Shown here: piece by piece, positions 1 through 9,580 of the stretch
How the letters are laid out: each line of letters starts with the position of its first letter
How positions within the stretch are numbered: the first letter of the stretch is position 1
DNA from: Clitopilus passeckerianus
Lineage: Eukaryota; Basidiomycota; Agaricomycetes; Agaricales; Entolomataceae
Reading direction: 5' to 3'
NCBI GenBank assembly: GCA_944990035.1
Contig: CALYLX010000145.1
Location: forward strand, 806,001 to 870,000
Length of the DNA stretch: 64,000 nucleotides
The notes under the pieces: model-generated
Databases searched by the model: none
What the model saw: only the letters and a program-made list of their open reading frames with translations
Told to the model about the DNA's origin: nothing
Made by a program: the position numbers and the translations under genes

Positions 1-2
1 AC

Positions 3-599
3 GTCAATCTGCGAGACAGTCGTGGAAACACAGCACTGTACGTTGCGACTTGGAATGGACATGAGGACGTAGTGGAACTGCTCCGAAAACACGGTGGCGT
101 TGAATTAGATGCACGAGACAATTATGGTCGCACTCCTCTTTTGACCGCTGCTGAATTTGGCTATGAACCTATAGTCCGAATGCTACTCGAGCATAATGGC
201 GTCAATATCAACAATGCAGACCACGACGGCGATACCCCCCTCATACGTGCCGCATACCAGGGACATGCACCAATTGCAAAGCTTCTTTTGGCACAGCCTG
301 GGATAGAAGTTGACATTCGGACCAATCGAAGCCGAAGAACTGCGCTTTCAAGAGCATGCGACAAGCACGGGACTCCGTACCATGAAGTCAAGGTTAAGGG
401 AGAGTCTGAGGCCTTTGACTTCGTCCAGCTTCTTCTCACGCGAGAGGACGTCGATGTTAACCTTGCCGATGAAGAGGGCAACACCCCGCTCCATTACGCG
501 ACTCAGTCCGGTTTCACAAACATTGTGGAGTTGCTGAGATCAAAGGGAGCAGTCATGGGTCAGGCGACTGACAGTGATGCACCGGACGCTTCTTCATGA
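3..599 (+). CDS. Ankyrin-repeat protein, 5' end outside window
   Basis: Only the C-terminal end lies in the window; the frame is open from base 3, so the start codon and any N-terminal domain are to the left. About five ankyrin repeats are visible (GNTALYVATWNGHEDVVELL, then GRTPLLTAAEFGYEPIVRML and so on), followed by an interrupted repeat with SRACDKHG and a final EEGNTPLHYATQSGF repeat. It ends in DASS-stop, the same ending as the gene stopping at 5328 and the fragment ending near 5873, so the three are paralogues. Ankyrin arrays bind protein partners; in fungi they often form the sensor half of NLR-like receptors. Whether this copy has a NACHT domain cannot be seen. Confidence 0.85.
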   Translation, partial: VNLRDSRGNTALYVATWNGHEDVVELLRKHGGVELDARDNYGRTPLLTAAEFGYEPIVRMLLEHNGVNINNADHDGDTPLIRAAYQGHAPIAKLLLAQPGIEVDIRTNRSRRTALSRACDKHGTPYHEVKVKGESEAFDFVQLLLTREDVDVNLADEEGNTPLHYATQSGFTNIVELLRSKGAVMGQATDSDAPDASS

Positions 600-3253
600 T
601 TCGGGACAGAGTCTTTGTTGACTACCGGCATGCATTTATAGCTTATTTTATCGGAGCTACCCTCTCCTTTTGTCGTGCTACTTCCCGTCTTTTACCATAT
701 ACCATATCCTTATAAGTACTCTGGCCCTTCGAGATACTTATATGAAGCTCAAACCATCCGAATGTTGTCAAGGAACTGAGTACAACAGTTACAGCGGCAT
801 ATATCCTTCTATCTCGGTCACCGGGCAATCCTTTATTACGTAGCTCTGTCGTAGATAGATAATTGCTATTCAGGCGACACGAGAAAAGGAACGTAGGATG
901 GAAAGAAAGAAAAAAGCGCATACTTTGCGAGCGTCCACTCGGCTCGTAAGGTTGCCGCAAGCACCAATTCGTGGCAGAGATCCAGCTTCCTAGAAATACG
1001 CATATATTATCAGCTTTCTGGCCCACTTGAGAGAACAAGTTACTCACAACCGTGGCTTCAAACCTTGTCGCCGCTCTGAGGATTTCTCACCGCCATCCAG
1101 AGCTTCTTCGAACTCGGTGAGGTATAGCTATCTCCATGTTGGGTATGGTATCGGAAACCTCCGCCTCAATATAAAGTTCTTGTTGGCTTTGAAGCTCGTT
1201 GGAGTCGGTTACTGGCAAACGCGCGGGGTTCGATTTGGTTTATAGTACAACGAAAGCGGAGGGTGGAGGATAGAGTGCTCGAAAGGGAAGGTGAGTTGAG
1301 GTTGAGTATTCTGAACAGGCATAGCCGCGCGTCCTTCATGCTATATCACGCTGAGTAAGTCCTAGCAAGTGAAGTCATTGGCGAGACGGGAACATACCTG
1401 CATGAGAAGGATGTCCAGTGAGGAGTCGCACAGGGTTGTGAGGATGTTGTTGCCACGGCCGTGCTTCAAGATCTCATAAGTAGGTAGCTCCAAGATCATC
1501 CCAATGTGGTGACAGGCTCTCACTCGCTTAGGGCCGCGACTTTCTATCCCATCAACCGCCACTTACTTGCTGGAATCCATTCGGCATGAAGAAGACATAA
1601 AGCTGGAGACCGATCCAGGAGAACTTCTGCCTTTTGCCAATTCTCAGCCATCACGAAGTCCAGTACGGCGTCTTCGTCTAACTTTGCTATGTGCCACCTT
1701 CTAATGTCACGTTCAGGAAATCAAATACAGTCCATGAAGACTGGATTCAGGTCCCTCGTTTCTTCCGGCGTCTGGGCACCCGATTACTGCTGCTGATGTG
1801 AGACCTCTCCTGGACTCGTGTGTTCTCGTTGCTTGATTCTAAGATAGTATTGGCATCTCTCGATCCTGATACTACTCAAAATGACCTCCGACGACACTCC
1901 AGGGCGATTTAACGAGGTGAACTTAGCGCTCAACCCCCTACATATCTACCCAGTCGGCTACTAGGACCTCCCGCCCAAAAACCTCGCATACGCACCACGG
2001 AGGACTTCGTCTCATTGTCTTTGTGCTATCAGTCAGCTACCTACCCAGCTTTGCCCCGTTGCCTTCGTGCGGCCAGTAGCATTTCTCTTACCTTCACTGT
2101 ACGTCTACCTTTTCATTTACCCCGGTTATTATGACCTGACATTATCATTTGTGTCCAGAGGTTGTCGTTTCACGCAAGTCCGTCTTCACGACAGTTTAAC
2201 AACAGAATCGATACGGCCATAACTCTGGCGCATTGGGGTCACTAGGGGACGTTTTGTTGTTGTGTCAATAGGCCAAGGCGAACGTCGAGCAAACCACGTC
2301 CGCTGTGATTTGTTGCTCAGCACTGACACTATCCTATCTCCCAACAATGTCGACGGCGACGCAAGCAAGAAGAATGACTTGGTGTAGACTTTCCTGTCCC
2401 ACCTTCCCCTTCCGTCTCTCAACCTTTTCCTTTACACATCACGCCTATCCCCCCTTTTGTTCAACCAAAATCTACCCAGTTCCCTAAAGAGGGTCCATCT
2501 GACCTGTATTACGGGCCAAATTTGTACGATCAACTCTGGCAGTTACAGGTGTCAGGTCTCCAACCTTCCCGACCTCGCTCTACACGACCTATGTAATCTT
2601 GGAACGCCCATGAGTCTAGCAAGTGCAAGGTGCAAGGCCTACACGTCGAAATGGTGTTTCCATCACGGGGTGAATTCAACCGGTATATTTTCTTTTCTTT
2701 ATGCGGATGTGCTTTCACTGATGGGTATTGAATCTACCTAGCCTCCGACAGGAGTTGATTTGGGCGCATACAAGGATAATGAGGGGTGCTCCCCGAGTCC
2801 CCGCTCGTGCCTATGGGGTGCCTTCGCCACAAGACACCTTAGACTTCAAGATTCGTGATATGCGATCACCGTACGGCACGTCTCCCCAAGTTGGCCGCCT
2901 TCGCTGTCAGTAGTTGGAACAGGCCTAGTTTCATGTTCAGAGGAGGTAGTCCTGGAAGACTGGGGCGTTGATAGTGTCTTGCCAAAGAATGGTTGGTACT
3001 CAGGCTAGGTAAGTTGGTCAACACATGTGCTTGATCTTTTCACCAATTCCTGTCTTTAGTTTTGCTTCCATGTACCCATGTATTCACTCCGCAATAAATA
3101 CCCTTTTGTGTTCAACATGTCCTTATGGCGTTCAGATGGCCATCATGATCATGATCATCCTGGTAACGACATCGGGTCCTTTTCACAGCTATTACTGCGC
3201 TCTTCACTGACTTCTCAAATCAGCACCCCGTCCGGCCCTTTTTCAGCTCCACC
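600..3253. other. 2.65-kb stretch without a supportable gene; contains a duplicated flank
   Basis: No open frame here looks like a conserved protein. On the minus strand around 1360-1720 there are exon-like pieces (for example LDEDAVLDFVMAENWQ and NNILTTLCDSSLDILLMQ, the latter followed by a GTATGT donor) that could belong to a degraded or unrecognised gene, but no consistent model closes. Positions about 1130-1213 closely match 7167-7243, showing that the flank as well as the ankyrin genes was duplicated. The 3' part should hold the promoter of the ankyrin gene starting at 3254. Confidence 0.4.
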
Positions 3254-5328
3254 ATGTTTCGTTCACTACAACAGACATTCAAGGATCTGCAAGAAACATG
3301 CTCACAAATTGCTTATTCCTTCACGGACCCAGTACCAACATCTACCCCTTCATCCGAAGTTACACCGAGGACCAGGCTTGCGGACGAGATGATCAAAAGA
3401 GACAGATTTATCCTCAACCGGTACCCATGGGCGTCGTACAAGGCCCAAAGCCCTGCAATGCAACGGGCCCTCGAAGTGGCTGTCCTGAAAGAGGTCATTC
3501 AATACTCTGGAAAGCAGCCAAAAGGAGCCAGTCCGATCGACAACGAGGTCTACTCGACCCTCCTTTTCGAGTATCACGAGTTTAGGGAAATCCTTCTGGA
3601 ATGCTGGGAAAAGAGTAGTTTTCAGGCTTTGCGCATTACAAGTACGTCCTTCGACGCCAAATCCCGTGTGTAAAATATGCACTGACCATCCATAATGCAG
3701 AAGCATTCCATGCGTTCGCCCACTCTAACGACACTGCCTTGCCGATGGCAGCGCAGCTTACGAAGTGGGGGGTCGTTAACCTGCTCCTCGAAGACCCATC
3801 CACAGATGTGAACCTTCGTAACGATTTAGGTGCTACTGCCCTTGTTAGCGCTGCATTTTGGGGCCAGGAGTCAACTGTTCAAAGGCTCCTCGCACATCCT
3901 GGCATTGATGTGGAGTTAGCAGACGAAGAAGGCTGGACACCTCTCATGGTGGCAGCCTACCGGGGGCATACATCTGTTCTCAAGCTCTTCCTTGAGCGGC
4001 GGAACATCCAAGTCAACGCACAAGAGAACTCGGGCACTGGCATGACTGCGCTCATCGCTGCAGCCTCCGAGGGCCACGACTCTGCGGTACAGCTGCTCCT
4101 TGAGCACCCAGCTACGGATGTGAACCGTCGCACCGAAACTGGCCACACTGCCCTTTCCACCGCTGCATTTATGGGGCACGAGTCAACTGTTCAAAGGCTC
4201 CTCGCACATCCTGGCATTGATGTGGAGTTAGCAGACGAAGAAGGCTGGACACCTCTCATGGTGGCAGCCTACCGGGGGCATACATCTGTTCTCAAGCTCT
4301 TCCTTGAGCGGCGGAACATCCAAGTCAACGCACAAGAGAACTCGGGCACTGGCATGACTGCGCTCATCGCTGCAGCCTCCGAGGGCCACGACTCTGCGGT
4401 ACAGCTGCTCCTTGAGCACCCAGCTACGGATGTGAACCGTCGCACCGAAACTGGCCACACTGCCCTTTCCACCGCTGCATTTATGGGGCACGAGTCAACT
4501 GTTCAAAGGCTCCTCGCACATCCTGGCATTGATGCAGAGTTAGCAGACGAAGAAGGCTGGACACCTCTCATGGTGGCAACCTTGAATGGGCATACATCTG
4601 TTCTCAAGCTCTTCCTTGAGCGGCAGAACATCCATGTCAACGCACGAGAGAAGTCGGGCATGACTGCGCTCATCGCTGCAGCCCTCACTGGTGCCGACTC
4701 TGCAGTGCAGCTGCTCCTTGAACATCCAACTACGGACGTAAACCTGCGAGAAGATCATGGATGGACAGCTCTCTTTTTGGCTGCAAAGGGACATGAGGCA
4801 GTAGTGAAGTTGCTTCTCAAACACGGCGGCATCGAGGCAGATACCCGGACAAGTAAAGGTACCAATCCTCTTTCGTTCGCTGCCGAATACGGCTATGAAC
4901 CAATAGTCCGGTTGCTCCTCGACCATGGTAGTGTCAACGTGAACAACATAGACGACGGCTGCAATACCCCACTCTCATATGCGGCGTGCAACGGGCACAC
5001 TTCGGTTGCAAAGCTGCTACTAGAGCAGCGTGGAATTGAAGTGAATTTTCAGAGCAAGAGTGGTCGAACCGCTCTGTCGAGGGCGTGCGGCAAACCCAAG
5101 AGTCCAAACTTCAAGGATGAGGTCAAGTCAGAGGCCGCGGCCTTTGACATCGTCCAGCTTCTCCTCACCCGAGACGATATTGACGTCAACCTTGCCAATG
5201 AAGAGGGCCATACACCGCTGTACTATGCCACTCAGTCTGGTTTCACGAGCGTTGTGGATTTGCTGAGGTCGAAGGGAGCAGTTATTGATCAGGTGGCTGG
5301 TGATGGTGCACAGGACGCTTCTTCATGA
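3254..5328 (+). CDS. Ankyrin-repeat protein with NLR-type N-terminal domain but no NACHT
   Basis: Two exons (3254-3641, 3701-5328) join across a 59-bp phase-1 intron with a CTGAC branch point and give 671 aa. Residues about 45-130 form a domain shared with the NLR gene at 11197: both have a PWxxYK motif, ALEVAxLKEV, STLL and a CWE-x2-SF stretch. The intron falls at the equivalent place and phase in both genes. Here the next exon leads straight into about 14 ankyrin repeats, with no NACHT ATPase. The array contains an exact 312-bp tandem duplication (3868-4179 and 4180-4491, three ankyrin repeats each). The penultimate repeat is interrupted after SRACGKPK, as in its paralogues. The function of the N-terminal domain is unknown to me; a decoy, adaptor or regulator of the NACHT-bearing paralogue is an inference. 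Confidence 0.85.
3868..4491 (+). repeat. Exact 2 x 312-bp tandem duplication inside the ankyrin array
   Basis: 3868-4179 and 4180-4491 read identically, starting at gagtcaactgttc. A third copy starts at 4492 and stays identical until about 4534, where gatgtgg becomes gatgcag. The unit is 104 codons, so the frame is kept and three ankyrin repeats are added. Identity at synonymous sites means the duplication is recent or homogenised. Confidence 0.9.
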
Positions 5329-5453
5329 TTCGAGACAGAGCCTACTGCATCTACTACAAATTTCTCTGGAGTCCTTTACTGCTATTTCCCCGTCCTTTAC
5401 TGTTTACTTTAGCCTTGTGCTAGGTACTCTGATTCTTCGAGATACTTCCTATA

Positions 5454-5873
5454 ATGCTACTCGAGTATGGTGGTGTCAACATCAACAACGTAGACGGCGA
5501 CGGCGATACCCCACTCATATGTGCGGCATACAACGGGCACACATCAATTGTCAAGCTGTTGTTGGAGCAGCCAGGGATTGAAGTCAACATTCAGGACAAA
5601 TGTAGACGAACCAGTCTTTCAAGGGCGTGCGATAAACCCAAGACTCCGTATTGTCGAGACGAGTCCAAGATGAAGACAGAGTCTGAGGCCTTGGCCTTCG
5701 TCCAGCTTCTCCTCACGCGAGAAGACGTCAACATTGACCTCCCCGACGAAGAGGGCCATACGCCGCTATTATGCAACTCAATCCGGTTTCACGAGCGTTA
5801 TGAAGTTGCTGGAGTCGAAGGGAGCATTTATGGATCAGGCGGTTGATGGTGGTGAACCGGACGCTTCTTCATG
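5454..5873 (+). pseudogene. Frameshifted 3' fragment of an ankyrin gene
   Basis: From 5454 the sequence encodes the C-terminal three to four ankyrin repeats of the family (YGGVNINNVDGDGDTPLICA, then SRACDKPKTPYC and EEGHTPL). At about 5765 one base is missing compared with the intact paralogue (ccgctattatgc against ccgctgtactatgcc). The family ending (TQSGF, SKGAF, DASS-stop) continues in the next frame to 5873. There is no N-terminal part and no separate start region. The stop codon is followed by the same gattcg-type sequence as in the other copies. It looks like a tandemly duplicated gene end lying just downstream of the intact gene. Confidence 0.85.
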
Positions 5874-7659
5874 ATTCGGGACGGACTCTTTATCGAACAT
5901 GGACACTGGATTTGCTATCCTTTTTCCCAAACCCATTCCCATCCTTTGCCGCGCTGTGATCCGTGTTTTGCCGCATACTATGTCGTTTGTGTACTCGTAA
6001 GAATTCTCGAGAGACTTCCTATTACCCCGCATGCTGTTGCCATACTTCAATTTCCTATTCATCTTCCCCGACTCGCATTTATCATACTACACTGTAACCT
6101 TGTATACTTCCTTGCTATCGATTATTGTATTGATTTACAGCATCATGCATCTCTACGAAGGGTCGCGTAGAACTGACAGAGGCAGATCTTCCATGTCACC
6201 CATTAAAATTTATGCAATAAATTTCCTTGTCGCCTTCAAATCCATACATGGACATTCTACCCTGCGTGTAAGCAGGACGAGTTCAAAGCCCAAACCATCC
6301 CGGCTATGCCGCTAATCGTATTGTCAGGCATTTGACCCACCCAATGCCGTACGCTCCTTGTCCAACCATATGTACGCCTCCAGCATTCTGGAATAGCGGT
6401 GGCGTGTTCGTTCGAAATAGATGTGCCGAGGTTCTGAAGAGTAGAGTTTTGGGGTTGCCTGACGACATCTGCGAGCCAGAATGAGAACCAACGATAGGGA
6501 AATAGGTAGAACCGACACACCAAGCGTACTGAGGGTGCAAGAAACGCCGACAATGCGTCCAATGTTATCCCAAGACTCCTGTCCATCGTACTTGAAGGTG
6601 TGGTAAACCATTGTGTGAAATACGATGCCTGTTGGAGCAATTTAGTAGCAGTCCCAATCCATGCCCTTCGTTATTACTTACAGTTCGTCACACAAATAAA
6701 CGCAATTCCTTAAACTATATATACCCTTGCACTCCATTCGCAAACGCTCTCTTTTCTCCGGCGTGACGTTCAATAATGTCGCCGGGTTTTCGTGGCGCCC
6801 ATCGTCTGAAAGCCGTCTAGGTGCCGCAGTAACAGAAGCATATATTATCTTCCTTAATCGTGGCGCAAGCTTGTTAATAGGTTTGTCGTGGATGAATAGT
6901 TGCTGTTCAGAAACCTGAGCAAAGGAATGAGGCATAGAAAGGAAGAAAAGCTTACTTTACTAGGATTCAATATTTGATATTCATCCCAGTTCCCGAACTT
7001 GCGTCAGACAACAGTCGGTCGAAGAGGGCAGTCCCTGTGCCTACTTCACTGAAAGAATTACCACAACCTGAGCCCTTCAAATTATCCGTGATATGGACGC
7101 CTTGCTTGTCACGGTTCGGTCTTCAAAGCTTCTGCCAATTCCGCCGCGACGCATAGCCCAAGCGACTCTATGTTGGGTGGTGTACCGGAAACCTCCGTTT
7201 TAATGAAGTTCTAGATCTCCTCGAAGCTTGTTGAAGTCGGTTAGGGTGGAGTGAGCGAGGTACGACCCCTTGCCATGGAGGGAGGACAACCGAAGACACA
7301 TGGTTTGAAGGGAACGGGACTCGGGAGGTGGGATGAGCATCCCGTACAGAGAGAGTTGGCGATAGAAAGAGGTCCAGCGTATAAACACCCCTGCACCCCA
7401 TACGATCCGTGAGACGTCCAGGTGAGGTAATGAACGAGGCTGCGACGTCCTAGCTCAAACTCGAGAGGAGCGGTAGTGCATTGAATTCCGAAGATTCGGA
7501 GGTGGGATGATCTATGCAGAATGGTGAGTATAAGCGAAAGCTGGACGTATATGTTTGAACTGATACAAACCAGAATCTTCACTTAATGCCGTTTGCTCTC
7601 TAGGCTCAAGAGGTATGTTTTCACCTTGGGGAGCTCAGATCCTGGTAATTGTGGATGTA
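5874..7659. other. Intergenic; one doubtful minus-strand ORF
   Basis: No gene can be supported. A minus-strand frame from about 6611 to 6324 (95 codons) holds one hydrophobic stretch (VSVLPISLSLVLILA) followed by basic residues and could be the last exon of a membrane protein, but I do not recognise it. 7167-7243 repeats the flank seen at 1130-1213. TATATATA-like sequence occurs near 6716 on either strand. Confidence 0.3.
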
Positions 7660-7738
7660 TCATGCCACACAATCTGGTTACACGAGCGTTGTGGTGTTGT
7701 TGAGGTCGAAGGGAGCAGTAATGGATCAGGCAGCATGA
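7660..7738 (+). pseudogene. Short remnant of the ankyrin gene 3' end
   Basis: The sequence encodes SGYTSVVVLLRSKGAVMDQA followed closely by a stop. It matches the last repeat and tail of the ankyrin genes ending at 599, 5328 and 5873 (SGFTxxVxLLRSKGAV-x2-Q). Nothing of the gene upstream remains in frame. It is the fourth trace of this family in 7.7 kb. Confidence 0.8.
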
Positions 7739-7959
7739 TTTGGGCCGGACAATCTCAGATGCTTACAGGACACCGCATTCCATAGAAGCATTTGTAGACC
7801 ATCCTCCGATTCAGGGCTACCAATACCTTGACCAATACAAATTCTAAAGGAAGTACACAAAGACTTGACTACATGAAGCCCTCCATATCCACTACTGAAT
7901 TGATGTATGCCTTATCCCTACTGCCGTTTATGAAATTCGGTAAGTGTCAATAAATCCCG

Positions 7960-8170
7960 TAAGTTACTGTTCACGGACCTCAGCTTCATCTTTATGGAGT
8001 CACTCGCCATTCCATAGAGGGCGAGGAGGGGCAGCTCGGTCTTCATTTGCTCTGGCTTCTTCTTTGTGGAGCCATTCGCCATTCCACAGAGGGCGAGGGG
8101 GAGCAGCGCGTTCTCCGTTGGCCCTGGCTTCTTCTTTGTGAAGCCACTCGCCATTCCACAGAGGACGAGG
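7960..8170 (-). repeat. 72-bp coding tandem repeat, about 2.9 copies
   Basis: Copies run 8170-8099, 8098-8027 and 8026 to about 7960 on the minus strand. The third copy keeps LHKDEA-like sequence beyond its in-frame TGA, then diverges. Confidence 0.85.
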
Positions 8171-8451
8171 TACCTCACGGTCTACCTATGGGAATATGTC
8201 AACGGATGAAATGATACAGGAAATTGGTGCATAAACGGATCCATTTCGAAGGGCTGAAGGCGAGAGCTTTCTCCGCAGATGGTCTCCGCGCCAACTGTCG
8301 AATCGCATTGAATAGTGGGAGATGCGTCCATCTAGGGCCACTCTCAATCTAGCATCGGATTCCTTACCTGGTCACCAGGAGTGACAACTGGCGCAGCAAG
8401 CGTGTAGGCAAAATAAGTAGCAAAGAGGGCAGTAGAGATTGTCAGTTTCAT
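8000..8451 (-). CDS. Secreted repeat peptide, candidate RiPP precursor (89 aa)
   Basis: Model: exon 1 8451-8368, 182-bp intron (GTAAGG donor, TTGAC branch, CATAG acceptor), exon 2 8185-8000. Residues 1-20 form a textbook signal peptide (MKLTISTALFATYFAYTLA). From residue 34 come 24-residue repeats with core PRPLWNGEWLHKEEAR and spacer ending RAAP: copy 1 at 34-57, copy 2 at 58-81, and copy 3 closing after eight residues at a TGA where copies 1 and 2 have the TGG of Trp. Copies 1 and 2 differ at 11 of 72 bases; nine changes are synonymous in this frame and not in the others, so this is the translated frame. A TATA box lies 64 bp upstream. The divergent neighbour is a UstYa-family gene, which is why I infer a ribosomal-peptide precursor. 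Unlike known dikaritin precursors it has no Lys-Arg sites between repeats. A plain secreted signalling or effector peptide is the alternative. The long intron is the weakest part of the model. Confidence 0.62.
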
Positions 8452-8514
8452 CTCAGGAATAGTATACCGAGCGGGGGCTTGCTATAGGGGCTTTGAGGCT
8501 TCGGATGATAGACA

Positions 8515-8521
8515 ATTTATA
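8515..8521 (-). promoter_or_regulatory. TATA box of the repeat-peptide gene
   Basis: TATAAAT on the minus strand, 64 bp before the ATG at 8451. The helicase genes (66-71 bp), the aspartokinase gene (about 65 bp) and the dehydrogenase gene (about 66 bp) have TATA motifs at the same distance. Confidence 0.6.
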
Positions 8522-9580
8522 GGCAGTCCAAACAGGCGTGAGCTGGAGTTCATCAGAATCGAACGGGATAAGACTAATCCTTCGTAGACACTGATACCTC
8601 AGACTAGGGGGTCAGACTGGTAGGGAACCATGTGCACTGTATTGACCGCTAACACGGCGACCTGAGAACAATTGTTTCGATATGTGAGCAAACCTATTAT
8701 TGTCGTTGATATCTCCTAAACTCCATTCAAACTCACATTCAATTGTAAACCCTTCGGTGCGTCTAGTCCGGTCTCTGGGCGAGGTTAGCTCTCTGATTTT
8801 GACATTTCTGATGAAGCGAGATCGCCTCTGTAGTTGCGGCACTTGGTGTCTTGAGACAACTGCCGCGAGTCAAAGGAGAGCCTGTGCAATTCAAGGCAAT
8901 CGCAACCAGAATGCCGCTCGATGTAGACTGTAATCAGAAAAGTCCACCAGGCGGATGTCACGAAATTTGTAGCCATAATGGTCGCATATTCCGTCAATCG
9001 AGCCGTTGAATTAGAGCAGCTGATTAGAATTGTGCCGAATCCCAATTATCTCTCTGAGTATATTAGGCTTGGCAGGTCAGGGATGAATTAAGCTGTTTTT
9101 AGGCCACCACAAAGAAGTATCAGCTGTACACATATCGTATCATTAAACTCTCTCGTGGGTGATTATGGAGTACTATGGCAGCTTTTGGTCGCTCAATAGT
9201 TGTATGGAAAGTGTTCAACGCACCACGGCTCCAAAAAAGAGGTAGAGCTGTTTTGTTACTTGTGAGACAACTTTACCGTTTGAATATTGATAAAATATGG
9301 AAATGCAAGCTCAGGCGAACGGAACATAATTTGAACCTACTACGATTAGATAACGGCCAGCATAATCTTATCAGTTTTTAATAGGAATCCAACTTGCCAT
9401 GGTCGCACCATGCGAGATTCACAGCTCTGATGCTCAAAACCTAATATTCAGTGATTTCTAGAAGGAGGCTCTTGATTGAATGGATAACTAGGTCCCTTAG
9501 TCACACTGAGTGCGGGAGCTTCGCCTGCCTCGTCTCGCACCTCTGGCCCGTCCATCCTTCCCGCCTTCTGCCAGTGAAGT
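8522..9580. other. Divergent intergenic region of the peptide/UstYa pair
   Basis: About 1.1 kb separates the two divergent genes. The minus-strand frame 9045-8785 is open and includes SAWWTFLIT, and an overlapping frame reads SGILVAIALNCTGSPLTRGS, but neither joins into a recognisable gene. A second small secreted peptide cannot be excluded. The plus-strand half should hold the promoter of the gene at 9581. Confidence 0.3.

Noticed and set aside
1862..2215. Plus-strand start MTSDDTPGRFNE with a possible intron and a long open frame after it
   Set aside because: The open frame has no recognisable domain and includes TATTATGACCTGACATT-like non-coding composition; too weak to call.
3916..4926. 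Minus-strand ORFs repeated in the ankyrin gene
   Set aside because: Antisense shadows created by the ankyrin codon pattern and the 312-bp duplication.
7944..8141. Plus-strand repeated ORF (ASSLWSHSPFHRGRGGAARS)
   Set aside because: It is the antisense shadow of the repeat-peptide exon and lacks a signal peptide or promoter of its own.
7960..8170. CRISPR-like array
   Set aside because: Units are directly adjacent coding repeats with no spacers, in a eukaryotic genome.
7918..8178. Alternative minus-strand frame of the 72-bp repeats with KKK sites (LCGMASGFTKKKPGP and variants), which looks like a Kex2-processed RiPP precursor
   Set aside because: Differences between copies are mostly amino-acid-changing in this frame and synonymous in the neighbouring one, and it does not join in frame to the signal-peptide exon through the best intron.
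8182..8300. Extra middle exon in the repeat-peptide gene (LARRPSAEKALAF)
   Set aside because: Splicing it in breaks the phase into the repeat exon unless a poorer acceptor is used; the two-exon model keeps frame directly.
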